A stretch of DNA of 64,000 bases, taken from assembly GCA_015689735.1 (NCBI GenBank), contig WVSP01000001.1:484001-548000 (forward strand). Direction: 5' to 3'. The position numbers were made by a program, and so were the translations under genes. The notes below the pieces were generated by a model that was not told the origin of the DNA, searched no databases, and saw only the letters and a program-made list of their open reading frames with translations. This stretch comes from Rhodobacterales bacterium LSUCC0031. GTDB lineage: Bacteria > Pseudomonadota > Alphaproteobacteria > Rhodobacterales > Rhodobacteraceae. This document shows positions 57,017 to 64,000 of the stretch, in pieces; the stretch's first letter is position 1, and every line of letters starts with the position of its first letter.

Positions 57017-57551
57017 GGCGGATCAGGGCCAGCGCCTCGGGGCTGTCCCAATGGGCATCGCCGCGCAGTCGCGCGATCTCCTGGCCCTCGGGGTTCAGGA
57101 TCACCGTGATCGGTAGGCCGAACACCCCCATCTCGCGCGCGATCTGCTGGTTGATGTCGCGATATTGCTGGAGGTCGGTCACGCCGATTTCGTCGAAAAA
57201 GCGGCGGATGGCCTGTGGCGGGTTGCGCCCGGTGGCGAGTGTCACGACGGTGAAGTCCTCACCGCCCAAAGCCGTTTGCAGATTTTGCAGCGAGGGCATT
57301 TCCTCGCGGCAGGGGGCGCACCATGTGGCCCAGAAATTCAGCACCACGAATTGGCCCGCGTAATCGGCAAGCGACCCTTCGCTGTCATCGGCACGCAGAA
57401 AAGGCAGGGCAGAGGCCGCAATCGGCACCTCATGGACTGCAAGGCCGCGCATTTCGCCGGTCAGATAGGGCGAAAGGTCTTGCGCCGCCGCGGCATTTGC
57501 ACCCAAGCCCGTGGCAAGGTAGAGCACCATTGATCGCATCAGGCGGTTCAT
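56991..57551 (-). CDS. TlpA-family periplasmic thioredoxin
   Basis: A 186-residue exported thiol-disulfide protein. Signal peptide [24 protein letters not shown], then a TlpA/ResA-like thioredoxin domain with the active site [13 protein letters not shown] and cis-Pro in GLPITVIL. It likely keeps cytochrome c or copper-site cysteines reduced. ATG 57551 follows TTGGAGGA. It is divergent from argH (starts 28 bp apart), as in other Rhodobacterales. Confidence 0.93.
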   Translation of the reverse strand: MNRLMRSMVLYLATGLGANAAAAQDLSPYLTGEMRGLAVHEVPIAASALPFLRADDSEGSLADYAGQFVVLNFWATWCAPCREEMPSLQNLQTALGGEDFTVVTLATGRNPPQAIRRFFDEIGVTDLQQYRDINQQIAREMGVFGLPITVILNPEGQEIARLRGDAHWDSPEALALIRHLVDQPQG

Positions 57552-57578
57552 CACGCATTCCTCCAAGGGCCGACAGCC

Positions 57579-58970
57579 ATGACCGAGACCAAGACCAACG
57601 CCATGTGGGGCGGCCGCTTTGCCGCTGGCCCCGACGCGATCATGGAGGCGATCAACGCCTCGATCGGCTTTGACAAGCGACTGGCCCGGCAGGATATCGA
57701 CGGCTCCCGCGCCCACGCGGCGATGTTGGCGGCCACGGGTATCTTGCGTGATAGCGATGTGGAGGCGATCCGGAAAGGGCTGCTCACGGTCTTGTCAGAG
57801 ATCGAGGGGGGCGCGTTTCAGTTCTCCACCGCGCTTGAAGACATTCACATGAATGTCGAGGCGCGGCTGAAAGAGATCATCGGTGAACCGGCCGGTCGGC
57901 TACATACCGCGCGCTCGCGCAACGATCAGGTGGCCACCGATTTCCGCCTTTGGGTGCGTGACCAATGCGACGCCGCGATCGCGGGGCTCGAGGCGCTGAT
58001 GCGCGCGCTTCTCGCACAGGCCGAGGCAGGGGCCGATTGGGTGATGCCGGGCTTTACCCACCTGCAAACCGCCCAGCCCGTGACATGGGGCCATCACATG
58101 ATGGCCTATGTCGAGATGCTGGCGCGCGACCGGGGGCGGTTCACCGATGCGCGCGCGCGGATGAACGAATCGCCGCTTGGGGCGGCGGCATTGGCCGGCA
58201 CATCCTTTCCGATCGACCGGCACATGACGGCTAGCGCCTTGGGGTTTGACCGGCCCATGGCCAATTCGCTTGATGCGGTATCGGACCGCGATTTCGCGTT
58301 GGAGTTTTTGGCGGCCGCATCAATCTGCGCGATGCACCTGTCGCGCTTTGCCGAGGAATTGGTGATCTGGTCCTCGGCCCAGTTCCGTTTCGTGCGGCTG
58401 TCGGATCGTTTCACCACCGGCTCTTCGATCATGCCGCAGAAAAAGAACCCCGACGCAGCCGAGTTGATCCGCGCCAAGATCGGGCGGATCTTCGGGGCGA
58501 ATGTGGCGTTGATGATGGTGATGAAGGGGCTGCCTCTGACCTATTCCAAGGATATGCAGGAGGATAAGGAACAGGTCTTTGACGCTGCCGACAACCTGAT
58601 GCTTGCGCTTGCAGCGATGGATGGGATGGTGCGCGACATGACCGCCAATCGCGAGGCTCTGGAACGCGCCGCCGGATCGGGCTTTTCCACCGCCACCGAT
58701 CTGGCCGATTGGCTGGTCCGGGTCTTGGGCCTTCCCTTCCGTGAGGCGCATCACGTCACCGGCAGCCTTGTCGCCATGGCCGAAGGCGTGGGTGTCGATC
58801 TGCCCGATCTGACGCTTTCACAGATGCAAAGCGTTCATGCGGGCATCACGGAAGATGTCTTTGGCGTGTTGGGCGTTCATAACTCGGTCGCCTCGCGCAT
58901 GTCCTATGGCGGCACGGCACCCGCGCAGGTGCGCGCCCAGATCGCCCGCTGGAAGGAGATCCTTGCATGA
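57579..58970 (+). CDS. argH: Argininosuccinate lyase
   Basis: Last step of arginine synthesis: argininosuccinate to arginine and fumarate. It has 463 residues with [11 protein letters not shown] at the start, [35 protein letters not shown] (reading MPGFTHLQ) and the superfamily signature [12 protein letters not shown]. Its TGA overlaps the ATG of a small lipoprotein gene (ATGA). Confidence 0.97.
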   Translation: MTETKTNAMWGGRFAAGPDAIMEAINASIGFDKRLARQDIDGSRAHAAMLAATGILRDSDVEAIRKGLLTVLSEIEGGAFQFSTALEDIHMNVEARLKEIIGEPAGRLHTARSRNDQVATDFRLWVRDQCDAAIAGLEALMRALLAQAEAGADWVMPGFTHLQTAQPVTWGHHMMAYVEMLARDRGRFTDARARMNESPLGAAALAGTSFPIDRHMTASALGFDRPMANSLDAVSDRDFALEFLAAASICAMHLSRFAEELVIWSSAQFRFVRLSDRFTTGSSIMPQKKNPDAAELIRAKIGRIFGANVALMMVMKGLPLTYSKDMQEDKEQVFDAADNLMLALAAMDGMVRDMTANREALERAAGSGFSTATDLADWLVRVLGLPFREAHHVTGSLVAMAEGVGVDLPDLTLSQMQSVHAGITEDVFGVLGVHNSVASRMSYGGTAPAQVRAQIARWKEILA

Positions 58971-59119
58971 GACAGGCCCCGTTTTGGATATCCGCCGCGC
59001 TTTTGGTCATGCTTGCCGCCTGTGGGGCTGATGGCATCCCCGAGCGCCCCGAACCTCGCGGCGCCAATGCCATCACCCTTTCGGGTGAGGCAAGCGCCGG
59101 CGTTTCCAGCAGAAATTGA
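58967..59119 (+). CDS. Small lipoprotein downstream of argH
   Basis: A 50-residue protein. The N-terminus [20 protein letters not shown] is a lipoprotein signal peptide with lipobox LAAC, so Cys19 would be lipidated; the mature part is about 30 residues ([19 protein letters not shown] region). The start overlaps the argH stop. In E. coli a small lipoprotein (LptM/YifL) with a similar CG-x-G-P start lies next to dapF and helps LPS translocon maturation; relation is a possibility only. In related genomes lysA usually follows; here greA does. Confidence 0.75.
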   Translation: MRQAPFWISAALLVMLAACGADGIPERPEPRGANAITLSGEASAGVSSRN

Positions 59120-59137
59120 CGATTGCCACCTTCCCCG

Positions 59138-59166
59138 TTGAACCGTCGCGCGATCGGTCCTACTTT
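59138..59166 (+). promoter_or_regulatory. Candidate greA promoter
   Basis: TTGAAC (59138-59143) and TACTTT (59161-59166) with 17-bp spacing, 45 bp upstream of the greA ATG, a good sigma-70-like match for this GC-rich region. Confidence 0.5.
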
Positions 59167-59210
59167 CGGGCTTCAAAAGTTGCTTTGCCTCCAGACATCA
59201 AGGCGTTTTC

Positions 59211-59678
59211 ATGGACAAGATCCCAATGACCCCCGGCGGCTACAAGGCCGTCAACGAGGAGCTCAAGCACCTCAAGAGCGTCGAGCGTCCGGCCATTATT
59301 CAGGCGATCGCAGAGGCCCGCGCGCATGGCGATCTGTCCGAAAATGCCGAGTATCACTCGGCCAAGGAAAAACAGTCCTTCATCGAGGGCCGGATCAAAG
59401 AGCTGGAAGGGGTGATCGGGCGGGCCAATGTGATCGATCCCAAGTCGCTGTCGGGCGCGATCAAGTTCGGCGCAACCGTCGTGCTGGTCGATGAGGATGA
59501 TGTCGAAAAGACATTCCAGATCGTGGGTGAGTTCGAGGCCAACATCGAAAAAGGGCTTTTGAATATCAACTCGCCGTTGGCGCGCGCCTTGATCGGCAAG
59601 GATGAGGGCGATAGCGTCGAGGTCAAGACGCCGGGCGGTGACAAGGATTACGAGATCGTTTCTGTCGCCTACGTATAA
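59211..59678 (+). CDS. greA: Transcription elongation factor GreA
   Basis: A 155-residue factor that rescues backtracked RNA polymerase by transcript cleavage. N-terminal coiled coil ([50 protein letters not shown]) carries the acidic DLSENAEY tip, and the C-terminal FKBP-like part ends in [17 protein letters not shown] is upstream of ATG 59211. A single gene unit with its own promoter. Confidence 0.97.
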   Translation: MDKIPMTPGGYKAVNEELKHLKSVERPAIIQAIAEARAHGDLSENAEYHSAKEKQSFIEGRIKELEGVIGRANVIDPKSLSGAIKFGATVVLVDEDDVEKTFQIVGEFEANIEKGLLNINSPLARALIGKDEGDSVEVKTPGGDKDYEIVSVAYV

Positions 59679-59711
59679 GCGCGGCCGTGTTGGTAGAGTG
59701 TGTTTGGGCGA

Positions 59712-60713
59712 ATGCGTGATGACGAAAAACCAGTTTTCTGGGATGGGGAACTGAACCCCCGGGAAGAACCCATGCCGCGGATTACCTCGATTGAATTCAT
59801 CGCGGGGCTTTTAACGGTCATCTGGATTGCATTGGCGGTGGCCTTCGGGCGCAGCCATACCGCGGTAAGCGATGGGTCCCCCGCCGGGCTAGTCGAGATT
59901 GCCTTGCTTCTAATGCCGCTTGTCTTGATCTGGGTGGCCGCGCGCACGGCAAGATCTGTGCATGCCCTTCGGCTTGAGGCTGCCCGGCTCCAAGCCGAGA
60001 TTGACGCGATCCGCGCGCATCACATGTCCCAAGCACCGCACGACAGTGTCGAGATCAAGCCAGCCGTGGTCGCCAAACTCGATGAGTTGGTGCAAAGCCG
60101 CATCGTGGCAGTCCAAGGCGATCAGGCTGTTTTCGCCTCGCAGCGCACGCGCCCACAACCTGTAAACCGCACAGCTACACATGCGCAGCCCGCCGCTGCG
60201 TCGCAAAGCGATCTTGCCTTGGCGACACCGATCGAGCGGCCACCGATATCGGTGGCCGATTTCATCAGGGCGCTCAATTTCCCCCAAGACGAGCACGACA
60301 AGGAGGGTTTTCGCACCTTGCGCCGCGCCTTGGAAGATCGCGCAAGCGAGCGCTTGGTGCGCGCCAGCCAAGATGTGCTGACGCTTCTCAGCCAAGATGG
60401 CATCTATATGGATGATCTCTCCCCCGACCTTGCCCGGCCCGAGGTATGGCGCCGCTTCGCGCATGGCGAACGCGGCCGCGCCATTGCAGGTTTGGGCGGT
60501 GTGCATGATCGTTCGTGTTTGGCGATCGCGACGGGGCGCATGAAGCAAGACCCGGTCTTTCGCGATGCGGTGCATCACTTTTTGCGTCAATTCGACAAGA
60601 CCTTCATGGCGTTCGAGCGTAACGCCACGGATGGCGATATCGTGGCTTTGGCCAATAGCCGTACGGCGCGGGCCTTCATGCTTTTGGGCCGCGCGGCCGG
60701 TACTTTTGACTAA
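59712..60713 (+). CDS. Conserved membrane protein of unknown function
   Basis: Up to 333 residues. Two membrane helices (about 28-45, IEFIAGLLTVIWIALAVAFG, and 61-78, EIALLLMPLVLIWVAAR) are followed by a short coiled coil (ALRLEAARLQAEIDAIRA) and a long cytoplasmic C-terminal domain rich in helices. I do not recognise the family. An in-frame ATG at 59772 with GGAAG upstream is a better-supported start than 59712. It lies after greA in the same direction. Confidence 0.65.
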   Translation: MRDDEKPVFWDGELNPREEPMPRITSIEFIAGLLTVIWIALAVAFGRSHTAVSDGSPAGLVEIALLLMPLVLIWVAARTARSVHALRLEAARLQAEIDAIRAHHMSQAPHDSVEIKPAVVAKLDELVQSRIVAVQGDQAVFASQRTRPQPVNRTATHAQPAAASQSDLALATPIERPPISVADFIRALNFPQDEHDKEGFRTLRRALEDRASERLVRASQDVLTLLSQDGIYMDDLSPDLARPEVWRRFAHGERGRAIAGLGGVHDRSCLAIATGRMKQDPVFRDAVHHFLRQFDKTFMAFERNATDGDIVALANSRTARAFMLLGRAAGTFD

Positions 60714-60742
60714 GGCGATGGGAAAACTCGGGTTTTCGTCCC

Positions 60743-61594
60743 CTAGCCCAGACCGTCAATCAATTCATCTGCATGGCCCAAGCCGGCAATCCAGCCTTCG
60801 ACGCGGTCACCGGCGCGCAGCATGGTATCTAACCTGTCGGGTGGCAGCGCGGCAAAGGCTTGGGCCAAGACGCGCACCTGTGCGGCATCGGGAATTTCAC
60901 CGGGGCGTTGGCGCGCCTTGATCGCGGCCGATAGGATGGATGGGTAAACCTCGGCCAAGAGGATCGGGGCAGGGCGATCCTCAAAGGGTCGTACGGCGAC
61001 CGCGTCGCCAAAATGCTGCTTTAGCGCGTGCAATCGTGGCAGTCCCAAAAGCGTTTGACTGGCAACCGCGCCATTGCCGAAAAGCTGAAAGCAAGTGCTT
61101 GCCCCTTTCGCCACCATCTCGACCTGACGCCGCTCGGCAAAGGGAAAACCCCGATGGGGTGGTTTGCGAAACGGCACATGGACCGGGGTCTTGCCCGTTG
61201 GGTGTGACCAGAACGGCCCTGGCGCGTCAAAGCGGGCGTTGATCTGATCGGCGACATCGAGGCGGTTATTCGCATTGCGCGCATCATCTGCGACCGTTTG
61301 GGCCATCCATGCCCAAACGGCAAAGGGATCGTCCCTTCCCGTGAGTGCGGCAGCAAAACCCGCCGGATAGCCGAAAGGAAAATCGAAGCCCGCAAGTATC
61401 CGCCGCCCTTCGGCAAGTGCGGCTTCAAACCGCGTGATCAGATGGGCTGTCGCCGCGTCGCGCGTCCGGCAATAGGTGACATGTCCGTCGCGCCCCGTGC
61501 GCTCGGCGATAAAGATCGCATCTTTGCTACGTTTCAACGGAGATGGTGCAGAGCGGGCCGACCAATCAACCATGATAAACGTATCAATAACCAT
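60743..61594 (-). CDS. Conserved protein with an RNase H-like N-terminus, DUF429-like
   Basis: A 283-residue cytoplasmic protein. The N-terminus FIMVDWSARSAPSP resembles the DxS/A start of RNase H-fold families such as DUF429, with GFDFPFGYPAGF in the middle and an YPS-containing LAEVYPSILSAAIKA later. In some Rhodobacterales genomes such genes are labelled as molybdopterin-dinucleotide related, but the sequence offers no proof. GGGAAGGGGG lies just before ATG 61594. It is convergent with the membrane protein gene. Confidence 0.6.
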   Translation of the reverse strand: MVIDTFIMVDWSARSAPSPLKRSKDAIFIAERTGRDGHVTYCRTRDAATAHLITRFEAALAEGRRILAGFDFPFGYPAGFAAALTGRDDPFAVWAWMAQTVADDARNANNRLDVADQINARFDAPGPFWSHPTGKTPVHVPFRKPPHRGFPFAERRQVEMVAKGASTCFQLFGNGAVASQTLLGLPRLHALKQHFGDAVAVRPFEDRPAPILLAEVYPSILSAAIKARQRPGEIPDAAQVRVLAQAFAALPPDRLDTMLRAGDRVEGWIAGLGHADELIDGLG

Positions 61595-61707
61595 CGTTAC
61601 CCCCTTCCCGAACCAGCAATAGAGCGCGAGATCAGTCCCACTGAATTGCATCCCCCCCACGCCTCGCCTATGGCTGTCGCCGGATTGATCGAAAGCTAAC
61701 CCATCTC

Positions 61708-62415
61708 ATGTCCCCGGCTACCCCAAGATCCGCATTTTGGCGCGGCTTTTTCGCAGCGTTACCCTTCACAATCGTGGTCGGCCCCTTCGGGATGCTGTTC
61801 GGCGTCGTTGGCGCCGAGGCCGGGCTTGATGTGGCCCAGATCATGGGGTTTACCGTTCTGGTTATCGCGGGGGCCTCACAGTTCACCGCGCTGCAACTGA
61901 TGCAAGACAATGCACCGACCCTGATCGTGATTGCTTCGGCCTTGGCGATCAATCTGCGGATGGCGATGTATTCGGCATCTTTCGCGCCGCATTTGGGGGC
62001 GGCACCGCTATGGCAGCGGGCGTTGATTGCCTACATGAATGTCGATCAGACCTACGCGCTCGCGATCAATGATTACGAGGCGGCACCCAAGCAAAGCACC
62101 GCGGCCAAGGCCGCCTTTTTCTTTGGTGCCTCGACCCCCATCATTCCGATTTGGATCGGTGCCTCGGCGCTGGGCATCGTCCTGGGCGAGGCGATCCCGC
62201 CTGCGTTGGCCCTCGATTTCGCAGTGCCGATCACCTTTATCGCATTGATCGCACCTGCGCTTCGGACATTGGCACATGTGGCTGCCGCCCTCACCTCGAT
62301 CGTCATGGCGATCTTGCTGGCTTTCTTGCCATGGAACCTATGGCTCTTGTTCGCAGGGCTGGCCGCGATGATGGTTGGGGCCGAGGTTGAGCGCCGCATG
62401 GGGGCGCGGCCATGA
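61708..62415 (+). CDS. azlC: Branched-chain amino acid exporter subunit AzlC
   Basis: A 235-residue AzlC-family permease with about seven helices. Typical features are GFFAALPFTIVVGPFGMLFG and MGFTVLVIAGASQFTALQLM near the start, and NLRMAMYSASFAPHL in the middle. With AzlD it exports branched-chain amino acids or related compounds. It overlaps azlD by 4 bp (ATGA). Confidence 0.93.
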   Translation: MSPATPRSAFWRGFFAALPFTIVVGPFGMLFGVVGAEAGLDVAQIMGFTVLVIAGASQFTALQLMQDNAPTLIVIASALAINLRMAMYSASFAPHLGAAPLWQRALIAYMNVDQTYALAINDYEAAPKQSTAAKAAFFFGASTPIIPIWIGASALGIVLGEAIPPALALDFAVPITFIALIAPALRTLAHVAAALTSIVMAILLAFLPWNLWLLFAGLAAMMVGAEVERRMGARP

Positions 62416-62741
62416 ATTACTCCATGACCGAGATCTGGATCGTCATCCTGGCCTTGGGTGCGGGAACCTTTGTCATCCGTATCTCGTTTCTGGGGATTTT
62501 GGGCGACCGTGCATTGCCGGTGTGGGTGCTGAGGCATCTGCGCTACACCGCTGTCGGCATCCTGCCTGCCATGGTCACGCCCTTGGTGCTTTGGCCGCAA
62601 GCCACCGGCGGGCAGATGGAGGCGGGCCGCATCGCCGCCGCGATGCTGGCGCTTGCCATCGGCCTATGGAGCAAAAGCGCGATCTGGGCGATTGTGGTCG
62701 GCATGGCCACCTTGTGGGGGCTTGGTTGGCTGCTCGGCTGA
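62412..62741 (+). CDS. azlD: Branched-chain amino acid exporter subunit AzlD
   Basis: A 109-residue AzlD-family protein with four helices; IRISFLGILGDRALPVWVLRHLRYTAVGILPAMVTPLVL is characteristic. It forms the transporter with AzlC. Translation is coupled to azlC. A 102-bp gap with a small hairpin (CGTTC-N8-GAACG) follows before sbtA. Confidence 0.92.
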   Translation: MNYSMTEIWIVILALGAGTFVIRISFLGILGDRALPVWVLRHLRYTAVGILPAMVTPLVLWPQATGGQMEAGRIAAAMLALAIGLWSKSAIWAIVVGMATLWGLGWLLG

Positions 62742-62843
62742 TCGTTCGATAATTAAGAACGTATTACACAAAAGCTGTATTTTTCTTTCAGAACCCGGAG
62801 CGGCATATCCCCGGCAAACTTGGATGGTTTCGGGGGTTGCGCC

Positions 62844-63896
62844 ATGGACATGCTGTTCGACATCACTGCGACCTTGGTCGCCCAATTGCAAAAGCCGACG
62901 CTGGCCTTTCTGATCGGCGGCATGATGCTGGCAGCAATGGGCAGCAAGCTATCCGTGCCGGACCCCGTATATAAATTCATCGTTCTGGTCTTGCTGCTCA
63001 AGGTGGGATTGGGCGCGGGCATCTCAGTGCGCGAGGCCAATTTGATCGCGTTGGCGGTGCCTGCCCTGGCCGCCGCCTTGGTCGGTGTTGCGATTGTACT
63101 GCTGGGTGCGCAGACATTGGCGCGCACACCAGGTGTGTCGCGGATGGATGGCATGGCGACAGCGGGTCTTTTCGGCGCGGTCTCGGCCTCGACGCTTGCG
63201 GCGGGGATGGTGATGCTCGACGCCGAAGGCATCGCCTATGAGGGGTTCATCGGCGCGCTCTACCCCTTCATGGATATCGCGGCGCTGGTTACGGCAATCT
63301 TGCTGGCCCGGATGAGTGCCGCGCGTGCAGCCAATGCACAGCTTGCCGGAGGCGGCACCGCGATGCTGACGGTTGGGGGTGGCGGCGCTGGCGGTGACGG
63401 GGTCGTGAAAGAGATCTTGACCGACACGCTGAGAAGCCCTGCCATCTCTGCCTTGTTGTTGGGGCTTGCCATCGGCCTGCTTGGTCGGCCCGAACAGGTC
63501 TATGCCAGCTTTTACGAACCGTTGTTCCGGGGGCTTTTGTCGATCCTGATGCTGATCATGGGGATGGAGGCATGGGCGCGGCTGGGCGAGATGCGGAAAG
63601 TGGCGCATGCCTATGTCGCCTATGGGATCGCGGCCCCATTTGTTCATGGCGCGCTTGGCTTTGGGGCCGGGCTCATCGCCCATCACCTGACCGGGTTTTC
63701 CGCGGGTGGCGTGGTGCTGTTGGCAGTGATGGCGGCGTCAAGCTCGGACATTTCCGGCCCGCCAACGCTACGGGGCGCGTTGCCCGAGGCGAACCCAAGC
63801 GCCTATGTCGGCACCTCGACAGGCATCGGGACGCCGGTTGCGATCTTGTCGATCCCGGTGTGGATCGCGCTTGCCGAATGGTTGATTGGCATATGA
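62844..63896 (+). CDS. sbtA: Sodium-dependent bicarbonate permease, SbtA family
   Basis: A 350-residue SbtA-family (formerly DUF897) permease with two inverted five-helix halves. The Gly-rich linker (ALAGGGTAMLTVGGGGAGGDG) between the halves and the paired helix segments (MDGMATAGLFGAVSASTLAAG, and ASSSDISGPPTLRGALPEANPSAYVG) fit. In cyanobacteria SbtA imports HCO3- with Na+. A LysR gene starts 47 bp later on the same strand. Here it might supply bicarbonate for anaplerotic carboxylation; inferred. CGGGGG precedes ATG 62844. Confidence 0.87.
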   Translation: MDMLFDITATLVAQLQKPTLAFLIGGMMLAAMGSKLSVPDPVYKFIVLVLLLKVGLGAGISVREANLIALAVPALAAALVGVAIVLLGAQTLARTPGVSRMDGMATAGLFGAVSASTLAAGMVMLDAEGIAYEGFIGALYPFMDIAALVTAILLARMSAARAANAQLAGGGTAMLTVGGGGAGGDGVVKEILTDTLRSPAISALLLGLAIGLLGRPEQVYASFYEPLFRGLLSILMLIMGMEAWARLGEMRKVAHAYVAYGIAAPFVHGALGFGAGLIAHHLTGFSAGGVVLLAVMAASSSDISGPPTLRGALPEANPSAYVGTSTGIGTPVAILSIPVWIALAEWLIGI

Positions 63897-63943
63897 TCTT
63901 ATTTTTCTGTCAATTCTGACCTATCGTTCTAATTTAGCGAATT

Positions 63944-64000
63944 ATGGATCGGCTGAACTATCACCATCTGCGCTATTTTCGCGAAGTCGCGCGCGAGGGG
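63944..64000 (+). CDS. LysR-family regulator, NhaR-like (5' fragment)
   Basis: Only the first 19 codons are in the window: MDRLNYHHLRYFREVAREG. The NYHHLRYFxxVAxEG start is typical of NhaR-type LysR regulators, which in E. coli respond to Na+. The position directly after sbtA suggests control of a sodium-coupled transporter. The rest lies beyond 64000. Confidence 0.75.
   Translation, partial: MDRLNYHHLRYFREVAREG

Overview
This window is chromosomal DNA of an alphaproteobacterium, most likely a member of the Rhodobacterales (Rhodobacteraceae). The evidence is a GC-rich backbone with tightly packed and often ATGA-overlapping genes, protein families typical of that order (DUF4212/symporter pair, CryB-type FeS photolyase, GlpR-glpD, 441-residue GltX, the mreBCD-mrdA-rodA block), and an intergenic repeat ending in GGGATATTTTTGAAACAG that I recognise from that family. 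A complete seven-subunit Mrp/Mnh Na+/H+ antiporter and an SbtA-type bicarbonate permease would suit a saline or alkaline habitat; that is inference.

Layout. 1-5.3 kb: an acetate module on the minus strand (LysR regulator, acs, adk, DUF4212 subunit, symporter). 5.3-7.0 kb: a short Ldh2-like protein and an OxyR-like LysR regulator. 7.0-13.5 kb: a 0.69 kb region with no convincing gene, then mnhABCDEFG. 13.5-18.3 kb: a PPP-type phosphatase and the ybbA-ybbP/tesA cluster. 18.3-23.1 kb: glpR, glpD, glpK with a three-site operator, then a nitrilase-family amidase. 23.2-36.4 kb: a surface glycan region with a TPR/GT32-like protein, manC, an AT-rich cassette (methyltransferase, sulfotransferase, GT61-like), a 1060-residue double glycosyltransferase, tRNA-Gln, kdsA, kpsE and kpsT. 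36.6-44.1 kb: an SseB protein, a 2-hydroxyacid dehydrogenase and the rod-shape operon mreB-mreC-mreD-mrdA-rodA. 44.3-46.1 kb: leuA with a leucine-rich leader peptide. 46.2-51.6 kb: SDR, FeS photolyase, 2OG-Fe(II) oxygenase, WrbA, metallopeptidase, gltX. 51.6-57 kb: a gamma-glutamylcyclotransferase-like gene and a tandem glycine riboswitch controlling gcvT-gcvH-gcvP. 57-64 kb: a TlpA thioredoxin, argH with a small lipoprotein, greA, two poorly known proteins, azlCD, sbtA and the start of a LysR gene.

Most of the window is conserved core genome. The accessory part is about 23-36 kb, where nucleotide-sugar synthesis (manC), Kdo synthesis (kdsA), ABC export (kpsT/kpsE), several glycosyltransferases and two decorating enzymes suggest a decorated capsular or exopolysaccharide. 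Within it, a sharp composition change inside one methyltransferase gene and a 43-bp duplication of the manC 3' end mark a recently exchanged cassette. I saw no insertion sequence, prophage, CRISPR array or classical defence system. The strongest regulatory findings are a leuA attenuator-like leader and a helically phased GlpR operator.
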